From contig OZ251549.1 of the NCBI GenBank assembly GCA_965243415.1, forward strand, positions 1,550,001 to 1,614,000: DNA of 64,000 bases, read 5' to 3'. This DNA comes from G965204755 sp965243415. Lineage in GTDB: Bacteria > Acidobacteriota > Vicinamibacteria > Marinacidobacterales > Marinacidobacteraceae. The notes under the pieces were generated by a model that was not told where the DNA came from, made no database searches, and saw only the letters and a program-made list of their open reading frames with translations. How positions within the stretch are numbered: the stretch's first letter is position 1; each line of letters begins with the position of its first letter. Made by a program: the position numbers and the translations under genes. Below, one piece after another: positions 25,635 to 33,824 of this stretch.

Positions 25635-27704
25635 CTACCCGTTCTCGGCCCGATGGGTTTCGATCAACTGTTTCGCGAGGTTCGCCGGCACCGGATCGTA
25701 ATGGGAGAACTCCATGCGGAAGGCGCCGCGTCCGCCGGTCAGCGAGGTGAGGGTGGGCTCGTAGGTCAGCATCTCCGCCATCGGGGCCTGGGCGGTGATG
25801 GTGATGGATTCCCCCGCGGTGTCCATTCCCTGGGTCCGCCCCCGGCGCGCGTTCAGGTCGCCGAGCACCTCCCCGGTGGTCTCTTCCGGGACGGTGATCT
25901 CCACCGACATGACCGGCTCCAGCAGGGTGGGCCGGCAGCGGGACATGGCGTCCCGGAAGGCCAGCGAAGCGGCGATCTTGAAGGCGATCTCCGAGGAGTC
26001 CACCGCGTGGAACTTGCCGTCGAACACCGTCGCCTTGAAGTCCACCACCGGGTACCCGGCCAGGTATCCCTTCTGCCGGGCTTCCTGGAATCCCTTCTCG
26101 ATGGCCGGGATGAACTGCCGGGGGATCGCGCCCCCGACGACGGCGCTCTCGAAGACGAAGTCCTCGCCCCGGCCGAGGGGCTCCACCCGGACCTGGCAGT
26201 CGGCGAACTGGCCGTGCCCGCCGGTCTGTTTCTTGTGGCGTCCGTGCGCTTCGGTCGCCGCGGTGATCGTCTCCCGGTAGGGCACCCGCGGCGGCCGCAG
26301 CGAGACCTCGACCCCGTACTTGCGCTTCAGCCGGGAGACGACCACTTCGATGTGGAGTTGCCCGGTCCCGGAGAGGAGCAGTTCCCGGTCGCGTTCGAAG
26401 GTGAGCGTCAGGTCTTCTTCGCGGAGCCGCTGCAGCGCCTGCGAGATCTTCTCCTCGTCGCCGCGCGACTTGGGTTCGATGGCGAAACTGATGACCGGAC
26501 GCGGCGCCTCCGGGCGGACGAAGCGGAGGTCGCCGTCCACCGCCAGCGTGTCGCCGGTGTGGGTGTCCCGGAGTTTGGCGAAACAGCCCAGGTCCCCGGC
26601 GGCGAGCCGGTCCACCGCTTCCGTCGCCTTCCCGTGCATCCGGTGCACATTGCCGAGCCGCTCCGGCGCCCCGGTGCGCAGGTTCTTCAGCGGCGTCTCC
26701 GCGGTCAGCGAACCGGTCATCACCCGGAACAGGCTCAGCCGCCCGGCGAAGGGGTCGGCGATGGTCTTGAACACATAGAGGCTGGTCGGCGCGTCGGCGC
26801 CCACTTCGCGCTCCGCCGGCTCGCCGTCGGGCCCGACGCCTTTGGCCGGGCCCCGGGCGGCGGGGTCGGGGGCGAGGTCCACCAGGGCGTCGAGCAGCGC
26901 CGTCGAGCCCAGGTTCCGGGCGCCGGCCGCCGCGAACACCGGGAAGACCGCCCGGGAGGCGACCGCGGCGGCCAGACCGCGCCGCATCTCTTCCTCGCTC
27001 AACTCGCCGGCGTCGAAGAACCGGTCGAGCAACTCTTCGTCGGACTCGGCGATCATCTCCATGAGTTCCGAGCGCGCCGCTTCCGCCGCCGCCTGCATCT
27101 CCGCGGGGATCCCCGAATCCCCGTCCTCTTCCCGCCGCTCCGGGCCGGGGCCCCGCCGCGCCTTCATCGAGATCAGGTCCACCACCCCGGCGAAGTTCCC
27201 TTCTTCCCCGATCGGCAGTTGCACCGGGATCGCCGTGCGCCCGAAGGCGCGCCGGATCCCCTCGAGGGCCCGCTCGAACGAGGCCCGTTCCCGGTCGAGC
27301 CGGTTCACCACCGGCAGCACCGCCGCTCCCGCCGCTTCGGCGAATCCCCACACCCGTTCGGTGTTCACCTGCACCCCGTCCACCGCGCACACCGGGACGA
27401 GCGCGGTGTCGGCGACCGGCATCGCCAGACTGGCCTCGGTGATGAAGTTCCCGTATCCCGGCGTATCCAGCAGGCGCAGGCCGACGCCTCTCCACTCGCA
27501 GCGGGCCACTGCGGCGCCCAGGCTGATGCCGCGTTCGATCTCGTCTTCGTCGTAGTCGGTGACCGTGTTCCCGTCTTCCACCCGGCCCAGGCGGGTCTCC
27601 GCCCCGGAGGCGTAGAGGAGCGCGGAGACCAGGGTGGTCTTCCCGGAGGTGCCGTGTCCGGCGACCGCGAGCGTGCGGAGGTGGGCGGTGTCGTGCTGGC
27701 TCAT
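25635..27704 (-). CDS. Elongation factor G-like GTPase (EF-G2 type)
   Basis: 689 residues with the full EF-G domain set, from the GTPase to the C-terminal domain IV/V segment (GYPVVDFKATVFDGKFHAVD, EPVMSVEITVPEETTGEVLG). The G motifs deviate from canonical EF-G: G1 GHGTSGKTTL instead of AHIDAGKTT, G3 DTPGYGNF instead of DTPGHVDF, G4 NRLD instead of NKMD. This matches the EF-G2 subfamily rather than housekeeping FusA, which would be expected next to tuf/rpsL elsewhere. Its role in bacteria that carry both is not settled. It lies 19 bp upstream of the ATPase gene on the same strand. Confidence 0.85.
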   Translation of the reverse strand: MSQHDTAHLRTLAVAGHGTSGKTTLVSALLYASGAETRLGRVEDGNTVTDYDEDEIERGISLGAAVARCEWRGVGLRLLDTPGYGNFITEASLAMPVADTALVPVCAVDGVQVNTERVWGFAEAAGAAVLPVVNRLDRERASFERALEGIRRAFGRTAIPVQLPIGEEGNFAGVVDLISMKARRGPGPERREEDGDSGIPAEMQAAAEAARSELMEMIAESDEELLDRFFDAGELSEEEMRRGLAAAVASRAVFPVFAAAGARNLGSTALLDALVDLAPDPAARGPAKGVGPDGEPAEREVGADAPTSLYVFKTIADPFAGRLSLFRVMTGSLTAETPLKNLRTGAPERLGNVHRMHGKATEAVDRLAAGDLGCFAKLRDTHTGDTLAVDGDLRFVRPEAPRPVISFAIEPKSRGDEEKISQALQRLREEDLTLTFERDRELLLSGTGQLHIEVVVSRLKRKYGVEVSLRPPRVPYRETITAATEAHGRHKKQTGGHGQFADCQVRVEPLGRGEDFVFESAVVGGAIPRQFIPAIEKGFQEARQKGYLAGYPVVDFKATVFDGKFHAVDSSEIAFKIAASLAFRDAMSRCRPTLLEPVMSVEITVPEETTGEVLGDLNARRGRTQGMDTAGESITITAQAPMAEMLTYEPTLTSLTGGRGAFRMEFSHYDPVPANLAKQLIETHRAENG

Positions 27705-27898
27705 GCGTTCGGGGAGGGCTGCGGGGAGTCCGCCGTCGGGGCGCGCGCCGGAACCCGCGCCCCCGGAGGCGCACCCGGTTGCGGGCGGGCCCCGGGTCCC
27801 GGAACGGCGCTCGGGGGCGAACCGGATCGTCGGGCGGATCGCCGGAACCGCCGCCGGAGAAGCGAACCCGGAATTGTACCATCGCCGCCGATCAGGTC

Positions 27899-28927
27899 TT
27901 GCCGGAAGTCTTGCGGGCGGTTTCGAGGGCGGTTTCGCGGGCGCCGACGCTTCGCGCCGGGCGCCGCGAGGCGGTGGGCGTCCTCTTCGGCGCCGACCGG
28001 CTGTTCCTCCGCGCGAGCGACGGGAGTTGGCTCACGGCTTCCCTCCCCGAGAACCTCTCCCGGGTCTCCCCTTCGGAGCCGAACTTCCCCTCCCCGGCGG
28101 AGGCGGCCCGGGTGCTGGGCCGGGCCCTGACCCGACTCGCCGGCGGCGGGAGCGGGAACGGCGCGGAGGGGCGCCCGAAGGCGGGACGCTTCCGGGAGGC
28201 GCCCTTCCGGGAGGCTGTCGTCGCGATCCCGGACCGGGCGGTCGCGGTGGGCCTCGCCGACTCCTCCGGCCCGCGCCGGCGCCGGCGGCTGAGGGCCTCG
28301 CTGGCGGCGACCCTCTCCGCCGGCGCCGACGCCCGCGCCTCTGCCCCTTCGGCCCGGATGCGGTTCGGGTCGCTCCGCAGCGGCTCCCTCCGGCGATCCT
28401 CCCTGCTCGGCGCCGCCGTCGCCGGGCCGGTGGTCTCCCAGTACGAGTCGGTGGTCGAGGCGGCCGGGCTGGCGGTGCGCTGGGTGGACACGCCGACCCT
28501 GGCGCTCCTGCCCGAGTGGCTGGCCGCCGGGCCGGGGAGCGGCGCCCGGGCGCTGCTGGCGCTCCATCGGCGCCACTTCGCCCTGGCCGCCGCCTCCGGC
28601 CGCCGGCTGACCGCCTTCCGGCTCAAGTTGCGCGCCGCCCTCGACCCGGAACCCCCCGCCCTGGCCGCGCGCCGGCTGGCGGCCGCGGCGGTCTCCGGCG
28701 GGAGGCCGACGATCTCCGTCTGCGGCGAAGGCGCCGAAGAGGCCGCGGCCCTGCTCCGCGCGGCCGACCTGCCCCCGGAGTCCGTCCGCGCCGCCTCGGA
28801 GAATTCCTCCTCCGAGGCGAGGCCCCTGTCGCCGGTCTGGGCCGACGCCCTCGGCGCGCTCCTCCGGCGTCTGGGAGGGCGCCCGGCGCCGCTGGCCGCC
28901 GAGCCGGTGGCCGCCGAGCCCGGCTGA
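27899..28927 (+). CDS. PilM/GspL-like cytoplasmic assembly protein
   Basis: About 342 residues with an actin-like (ASKHA) layout: AVGVLFGADRLFLRASDG at the start, SLLGAAVAGPVVSQYESVVE and AAGLAVRWVDTPTLALLPEW in the middle, then alternating strands to residue ~330. With the next two genes it forms the inner-membrane set of a type IV pilus or type II secretion machine (PilM-N-O-P or GspL-M-C). The start is uncertain: TTG 27899 is chosen, but GTG 27974 and an upstream ATG at 27779 are also in frame. AT-rich GAATTGTACCAT at 27871-27882 may belong to its promoter. Confidence 0.55.
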   Translation: MPEVLRAVSRAVSRAPTLRAGRREAVGVLFGADRLFLRASDGSWLTASLPENLSRVSPSEPNFPSPAEAARVLGRALTRLAGGGSGNGAEGRPKAGRFREAPFREAVVAIPDRAVAVGLADSSGPRRRRRLRASLAATLSAGADARASAPSARMRFGSLRSGSLRRSSLLGAAVAGPVVSQYESVVEAAGLAVRWVDTPTLALLPEWLAAGPGSGARALLALHRRHFALAAASGRRLTAFRLKLRAALDPEPPALAARRLAAAAVSGGRPTISVCGEGAEEAAALLRAADLPPESVRAASENSSSEARPLSPVWADALGALLRRLGGRPAPLAAEPVAAEPG

Positions 28928-28972
28928 GCCGCCGCGGGTCCGGGAATTCGAGGAAGTTCCGACAGGGAACGG

Positions 28973-29605
28973 GTGGGCGTCGCGGCGATGGCTCGGATCC
29001 CGGCCGGCATCCAACTGGGACGGGCTTCCGCCGCCGGCCCCCGGCGCGCCCTCGAAGCGGCGACCCTCGCGCTCTTCCTGGTCGCCGCCGCCGGGGCCTG
29101 GTCGCTGCTCCGCCTCCGGGCCGCCGGGCCCTCGGCGCCCGGGGCCGCCGCGGGCGGGCCGGACGCGCCCGCTCCCGGGGCCGGCAGGGCCGAGGCGGCG
29201 GACTTCGCCGCGGTCCTCGACGAGGCTTCGGCCCTGCTGCAGTCCGGAGCGGTGGGCGCGGCGCGCGCCGGGGCGGTGTTCCGGACGGTGCGGGCCACGG
29301 CGCCGCCCCCGGTCCGGATCGTCGGCATCACGATCCGCCCGCTCGGGGAAGGGGCCGCCGAAACCGTCCTGTCGGCGCGCGCCCCCGACGGCGCGGCGGT
29401 GGCCGACTGGCTGGCGGCGCTCCTCCGGTCGCCGGCGGTGGAGGCCGCGGAGGTGATCTCCGAACGCCGCCAGCGCGACGGGAGCGTCGTGGTGCAGATC
29501 ACCTCCCGGATCACGACCGGCCTCCCTTCCCGCCCCGCTTCCCCTTCCGAGTCGGGAAGCGTCGCGGCGCCCGCGGCGGCCGCCGGCCGGGAAGCGCCCC
29601 CCTGA
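28973..29605 (+). CDS. PilN/GspM-like bitopic membrane protein
   Basis: 210 residues: short cytoplasmic N-terminus, one hydrophobic helix (AATLALFLVAAAGAWSLLRL, ~28-47), an Ala/Pro linker, then a small alpha/beta domain (VRIVGITIRPLGEGAAETVL to VEAAEVISERRQRDGSVVVQ), the ferredoxin-like arrangement of PilN/PilO and GspM. GTG start with AGGGAAC just upstream; ATG 28988 is an alternative. Lies 45 bp after the PilM-like gene. The family call rests on topology and context. Confidence 0.5.
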   Translation: MGVAAMARIPAGIQLGRASAAGPRRALEAATLALFLVAAAGAWSLLRLRAAGPSAPGAAAGGPDAPAPGAGRAEAADFAAVLDEASALLQSGAVGAARAGAVFRTVRATAPPPVRIVGITIRPLGEGAAETVLSARAPDGAAVADWLAALLRSPAVEAAEVISERRQRDGSVVVQITSRITTGLPSRPASPSESGSVAAPAAAAGREAPP

Positions 29606-29671
29606 CCCCGCCGCCCTGACTCCGACGCCCTGACCCCGACTCCCTGACCCCGACTCCCTGACCCCGACTCC

Positions 29672-30640
29672 ATGACCCCTCCGGGAAACCCGCTCCGGGT
29701 GCGGGCGCTGCTCCTGCTCCTCGTCGCCGCCCTCGCCCTCTGGGTCTGGGTCGAGCGGCAGGCCGCGGCGGAGCGTTCGGCCGGCGAAGCCCGCGCCGGA
29801 GCGGCGGCGGCCCGGGCGCAGGCGGAGTCCCGGCGGCAGAGCGAGCGCGAGGAGCGTCTGGCCCGGCTGGGCGCGCTCCTGGAGCGGCGGCGGCCGGCCC
29901 CGGCCAGCGTGGCCGCAGTCCGGGAGCGTCTCCTGGCGATCGCCGCGCCGCTCGAGGTCTCCCTCCCGCTGGTGCGCCTCTCCCCGCTGGCGCGCCCGCC
30001 CCGGGGCGTCGCCGGCGCGGAGGCCCAACTCACCGCCGAAGGCGAGACCGACGCGCTCGTCGCCTTCGTCGCCGCGGTCGAGGGCCGGGGCTGGCCGCTC
30101 CGCTTCGAGCGGACCCAACTCACGGAACCCGCCGGCGCCGCGGCCGGCCGGCCCTCGGTGCTCACCGCCACCGTCTCCGTGCTCTGGCCGGCCCCGGCGG
30201 CGCCGCCCCCGGGCGCGGCGACCGCCCGCCGGCCCGACGAATCGGCGACCGAACTGGCCGACGACCCGCGCCTCCCGGGCCTCCTCGAAGGACTCGAGGC
30301 GTTGCTGGCCGGCCCGTACGCCGACGAGGGCCCTCCCCCGCCGGCTCCTGCTTCTCGAGTCGCCGCCGCCGACCCCGGGGACAGCGGCGAGCCGGAGGAG
30401 GATCTCCCCGCTGCCGAAGCGCCGCCGCCTCCCCGAATCCCCCGGGCGCCGGAACTCCACGGCTTCGTGGACCTCGGCGGCGGGCAGCCGGTGCAGGCGG
30501 CCCTCTTCTTCGAGGGCGAGACGGTCCTGGTCTCCGCCGGCGACCGCCTGGGCGCCTACCGGGTGGTCGCGGTCGAGCCGGCGGACTCGGTCCTCCTCTC
30601 CCGCCCGGACGGGCCGCCCCTGCTCCTGACCCTGCGGTAG
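29672..30640 (+). CDS. PilO-like protein with a PilP/GspC-like C-terminal domain
   Basis: 322 residues: one N-terminal helix (LLLLLVAALALWVWVERQAA), a basic coiled-coil segment, a ferredoxin-like region (LEVSLPLVRLSPLARPPRGV to residue ~170), a Pro/Ala linker, and a C-terminal beta domain (ELHGFVDLGGGQPVQAALFF, VLVSAGDRLGAYRVVAVEPA) like PilP or the GspC homology region. This looks like a PilO-PilP fusion. The 70 bp before it carry four copies of a 15-bp CTGACCCCGACTCCC-type repeat, so spacing from the upstream gene may vary. No secretin gene is present downstream. Confidence 0.5.
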   Translation: MTPPGNPLRVRALLLLLVAALALWVWVERQAAAERSAGEARAGAAAARAQAESRRQSEREERLARLGALLERRRPAPASVAAVRERLLAIAAPLEVSLPLVRLSPLARPPRGVAGAEAQLTAEGETDALVAFVAAVEGRGWPLRFERTQLTEPAGAAAGRPSVLTATVSVLWPAPAAPPPGAATARRPDESATELADDPRLPGLLEGLEALLAGPYADEGPPPPAPASRVAAADPGDSGEPEEDLPAAEAPPPPRIPRAPELHGFVDLGGGQPVQAALFFEGETVLVSAGDRLGAYRVVAVEPADSVLLSRPDGPPLLLTLR

Positions 30641-31760
30641 GCGCGGGGCGACCCGCAGAAGGTCGGGGCGTCCGGGATCAGCGGGGCCGGCCGCCGCCGG
30701 GTCGCGACTCCGGTGCGGCGAGTTCCGCGTGGGTCTCCCGCACTCCGGCCCGCCGCCGGGCCGCGTCGAAGGTGCCGGCGAACCGGTTCGGGAGTGAGCC
30801 GGGCAGGGGGAGGCCGCTCGCGCCGCCGGCGGCGTGTTGACCTTGCCGCAACCCTCCGGGCCGGGGTTTGCCGCGGGCCGGGGCCCCCGGGTCAGCGGGG
30901 ACGGGCGCCCGTCCCGGATTCGAGTTCGGCGAGTTCCCGGCGGGTTCCCGGCAGTTCGGCCCGCCGCCGGGCCGCGTCGAAGGCGCCGGCGAACCGGTTC
31001 GGGAGTGAGCCGGGCAGGGGGAGGCCGCTCGCGCCGCCGGCGGCGTGTTGACCCTGGCGCAACCCTCCGGGCCGGGGTTTGCCGCGGGCCGGGGTCCCCG
31101 GATCAGCGGGGACGGGCGCTCGTCCCGGATTCGAGTTCGGCGAGTTCCCGGCGGATTTCCCGCAGTGCGGCGCGCCGCCGGGCCGCGTCGAAGGGGCCGG
31201 TGAACCGGTTCGGGCAGTGAGCCGGGCAGGGGGAGGCGGCTCGCGCCGCCGGCGGCGTGTTGACCTTGGCGCAACCCTCCGGGCCGGGGCTCGCGGCGGG
31301 CCGGGGCCCCCGGATCAGCGGGGACGGGGGCTCGTCCCGGACTCGGATTCGGCGAGTTCCCGGCGGGTTCCCCGCAGTTCGGCGCGCCGCCGGGCCGCGT
31401 CGAAGGGGCCGGCGAACCGGTTCGGGCGGCGCGGCGGTCAGCGCGTCGGGCAGGGGAGACCGTTCGCCCTGACGGCGGCGTGTTGACCTGGGCGCAACCC
31501 TCCGGGCCGGGGCTCGCGGCGGGCCGGGGTTCGCGAATCAGCGGGGGCGGGCGCTCGTCCCGGATTCGGATTCGGCGAGTTCCCGGCGGATTTGCCGCAG
31601 TGCGGCGCGCCGCCGGGCCGCGTCGAAGGGGCCGGCGAACCGGTTCGGGCGGCGCGGCGGTCAGCGCGTCGGGCAGGGGAGACCGTTCGCCCTGACGGCG
31701 GCGTGTTGACCTTGGCGCAACCCTCCGGGCCGGGGCTCGCGGCGGGCCGGGGCCCCCGGA
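30641..31760 (-). repeat. Tandem array of five extra copies of a gene 3' end (211-223 bp units)
   Basis: Five units follow the stop of the gene at 31761 on the minus strand. The landmark GTTGACCTTGGCGCAACCCT (with variants) occurs at 30836, 31047, 31259, 31482 and 31704. Each unit contains a variant of that gene's own last ~40 codons, in the minus-strand sense (NRFAGTFDAARRRAELRETR-type). Units lack a start codon of their own. No other gene is seen in this 1.1 kb. Confidence 0.85.
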
Positions 31761-32534
31761 TCAGCGGGGACGGGCGCCCGTCCCGGATTCGAGTTCCGCG
31801 AGTTCGCGGCGGGTCTCCCGCAGTTCGGCGCGCAGCCGGCCCGCATCGAAGGCGCTGACGAACCGGTTCGGGTGGCGCGCCGCCGTGGGGAGGCCGCTCA
31901 CCCCGAGGGTTGCGAGCGCCGCCTCGAGGTCGAGCAGTTTCTCCCGCAACTCCGCCGCCCGTTCCTTCCGCTCCTCCGGCGACAACCCCTCCTCCGCTTC
32001 GGCGGCGTCCGCTCCGGTGTCCCCCGGTCCCGCCGGGTCGGTCGTTCCCGCGGCCCGGGCACCCGCCGGTTCCCCGGGAGGATTTCCCGCTTCCCTGCCG
32101 GAATCCCTTCCGGAATCCCCGTCGGAGTCCCCGCCGGCCCCGGCTGCCGCCCGGTCCGGATGGTCTTCCCCGGCCCCCGCGCCCGGGCGCTCCCGGGGGT
32201 CGGTTCCGCCCCTGCCTGCCTGGTTCCGGTCGGCCCGGTTCCGGTCGGCCCGGTTCCGGTCGGCCCGGGGCAGGTCGGCGTCCGTGAACCGGGGCGCCGG
32301 GCCGCGGCGCTCCCGGCTCTCCGCCACCCGCTCCCGCTGCCGCCGGGCCGCTTCCACCAGATCGGGGAGGTCGGGCCGCTCCGGCTGCATCCCGCCGGCA
32401 CTCCCGACGCTCCCGGCGGAGACGGCTTCCCGCGCCGCCGCCGGGCGGCCCGTTCCCGTCGCCGGGGCGCCGAGGGCGAAGCCGGCCAGCAGCGCTCCGG
32501 CGAGCGTCTTCCCCCGGCCGGCGATCCCCGCCAT
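31761..32534 (-). CDS. Secreted low-complexity protein with duplicated 3' end
   Basis: 257 residues from ATG 32534: signal-peptide-like GKTLAGALLAGFALGAPATG, then a charged, disorder-prone region with RADRNRADRNRADRNQ (three 15-bp repeats) and DSDGDSGRDSGREAG. A helical segment follows (EERKERAAELREKLLDLEAA), then the C-terminus FDAGRLRAELRETRRELAEL. I do not recognise the family. A second in-frame ATG 12 bp upstream (32546) results from a 12-bp duplication that also copies a GGGAGG ribosome site. It is the last gene of a minus-strand set starting at 35366. Confidence 0.5.
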   Translation of the reverse strand: MAGIAGRGKTLAGALLAGFALGAPATGTGRPAAAREAVSAGSVGSAGGMQPERPDLPDLVEAARRQRERVAESRERRGPAPRFTDADLPRADRNRADRNRADRNQAGRGGTDPRERPGAGAGEDHPDRAAAGAGGDSDGDSGRDSGREAGNPPGEPAGARAAGTTDPAGPGDTGADAAEAEEGLSPEERKERAAELREKLLDLEAALATLGVSGLPTAARHPNRFVSAFDAGRLRAELRETRRELAELESGTGARPR

Positions 32535-32580
32535 CCTCCCGGCCATCCTCCCCGCCACCCCGCAGCCCCCGCCCGGCCGT

Positions 32581-33819
32581 TCAGTCCGCGACCGGGTTCC
32601 CGAAGCGGTCCCGCCGGACATAGGCCGGCAGGCGGTACTCCTCGCGGAACATCTGTGTCCGCACCGAACCGGTGGCGAAGCCGGCCAGGTCGCGCCCGGT
32701 GAGCAGGTACGCCACCGTGGGGCAGAGATCCCGGCGCCCCACCTGCTCCCCGAACCGCGCCCCGCGGCGGAAATCCGGGCCTACGCCCAGCGTCCACACA
32801 TTGTGGGCGTAGTAGTTCCCCTGGGAGTGGTGGAGTTGGCCGTACGCATTCACTTCGTCGTCGCGCCCGCACTCCGGCCGCAGCAGGATCGAAGTGGTGT
32901 CCCGGAGAGCCGGGTCGGCGCGGATGAAGTCGTGGAGGTTGCCGAGCAACTCGTCGGTGGCGGCGAGGTGCTGCCGGTACTGCTCGTAGTCGGTGTCGTA
33001 GTCCCAGAACCCGGCGTCGGCGTGGGCGTCGTCGAGCGCCAGCATCTGGATGGTGATCAGTTTCGGGCGGAAGTCGGCGAGCAGGCGCTTCGCGATCTCG
33101 AAGCACTGCCCGTCGCCGAGCGGCACCTCCCGGTCCACCAGCGGCGTCCGGGTGGAGGCCGGCAGGTCCAGCCGCCGGGCCAGCGCGTCCGCGATCCAGT
33201 CCTCGACCTCCTGCCGGCTCCTGCGGGTGTGGCCCAGTCCCGGTTCGAGGTGCGCCCGCACCAACTCCGCCGGCGACCGCCGCTGGTCGTCGTGGAAGAT
33301 CTTGTTCATGGTGAGCGAGTTCGCCCCGAAGCGCAGGCCGCCGTCCCGGTGGGCGCTCCAGTGCTTCCGGTCGTACACCCAGGAGCGGTAGTAACTCACG
33401 CCCTGCAGCATCCAGTAGTCGTTCGGCGACCCGCCCAGTTCCCTGCGGACGATCTCGGTCCAGGTGGGGTAGAGCGGGTGCTCGGAGACCGTCTCCCGGC
33501 CGGTCAGCAACTCCGTGTACAGGTAGCCGTGGAGGTTCGCCGTCTCGCCGAAGTCCTCGGTGAACACGCTCCCCTCGGCCATCATCCGGGCCATATGCGG
33601 CGTGTGTTCCGGGTCTTCGACGGTGTCCTTCTTCCGGCAGCCGTTGCCGTAGAGGACGACGACCAGGTGCTTCGTCTTCAGACTGCGGTCCGGGACCGTC
33701 CGCTCCCGTTCGGCTTCGACGGCCGGTCCGGCGGCGAAGAGCCGGCCGGCGGTTCCCAATTCGACTCCCAGTTGGAGGGCGGCCGCGCCGGCGGCCCCCA
33801 GGAAACGGCGGCGATCCAT
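32581..33819 (-). CDS. Tat-exported alkaline-phosphatase-superfamily protein (DUF1501/sulfatase-like)
   Basis: 412 residues from ATG 33819, starting MDRRRFLGAAGAAALQLG, a twin-arginine signal typical of this family. The body resembles secreted phosphatase/sulfatase-fold proteins: KTKHLVVVLYGNGCRKKDTV, HTPHMARMMAEGSVFTEDF, LITIQMLALDDAHADAGFWD, and HHSQGNYYAHNVWTLGVGPD. His and Asp residues there could be metal ligands. The substrate cannot be told. It starts 5 bp after the stop of the upstream gene and should be co-transcribed with it. Confidence 0.65.
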   Translation of the reverse strand: MDRRRFLGAAGAAALQLGVELGTAGRLFAAGPAVEAERERTVPDRSLKTKHLVVVLYGNGCRKKDTVEDPEHTPHMARMMAEGSVFTEDFGETANLHGYLYTELLTGRETVSEHPLYPTWTEIVRRELGGSPNDYWMLQGVSYYRSWVYDRKHWSAHRDGGLRFGANSLTMNKIFHDDQRRSPAELVRAHLEPGLGHTRRSRQEVEDWIADALARRLDLPASTRTPLVDREVPLGDGQCFEIAKRLLADFRPKLITIQMLALDDAHADAGFWDYDTDYEQYRQHLAATDELLGNLHDFIRADPALRDTTSILLRPECGRDDEVNAYGQLHHSQGNYYAHNVWTLGVGPDFRRGARFGEQVGRRDLCPTVAYLLTGRDLAGFATGSVRTQMFREEYRLPAYVRRDRFGNPVAD

Positions 33820-33824
33820 GGGGA

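Noticed and set aside
15722..25750. A 3342-codon plus-strand frame antisense to the lipoprotein and ATPase genes
   Set aside because: A G+C-driven shadow. The minus-strand products have signal peptide, FN3 domains, P-loop and ribosome sites, while the plus-strand product is Arg/Pro/Gly-rich without any domain.
25635..27704. The housekeeping elongation factor G
   Set aside because: G motifs deviate from canonical EF-G, and the gene is not in the rpsL-rpsG-fusA-tuf cluster.
30713..31858. Several short plus-strand frames within the 211-223 bp repeat array
   Set aside because: They recur once per unit in shifting frames, have no start signals, and oppose the repeated minus-strand gene tail.
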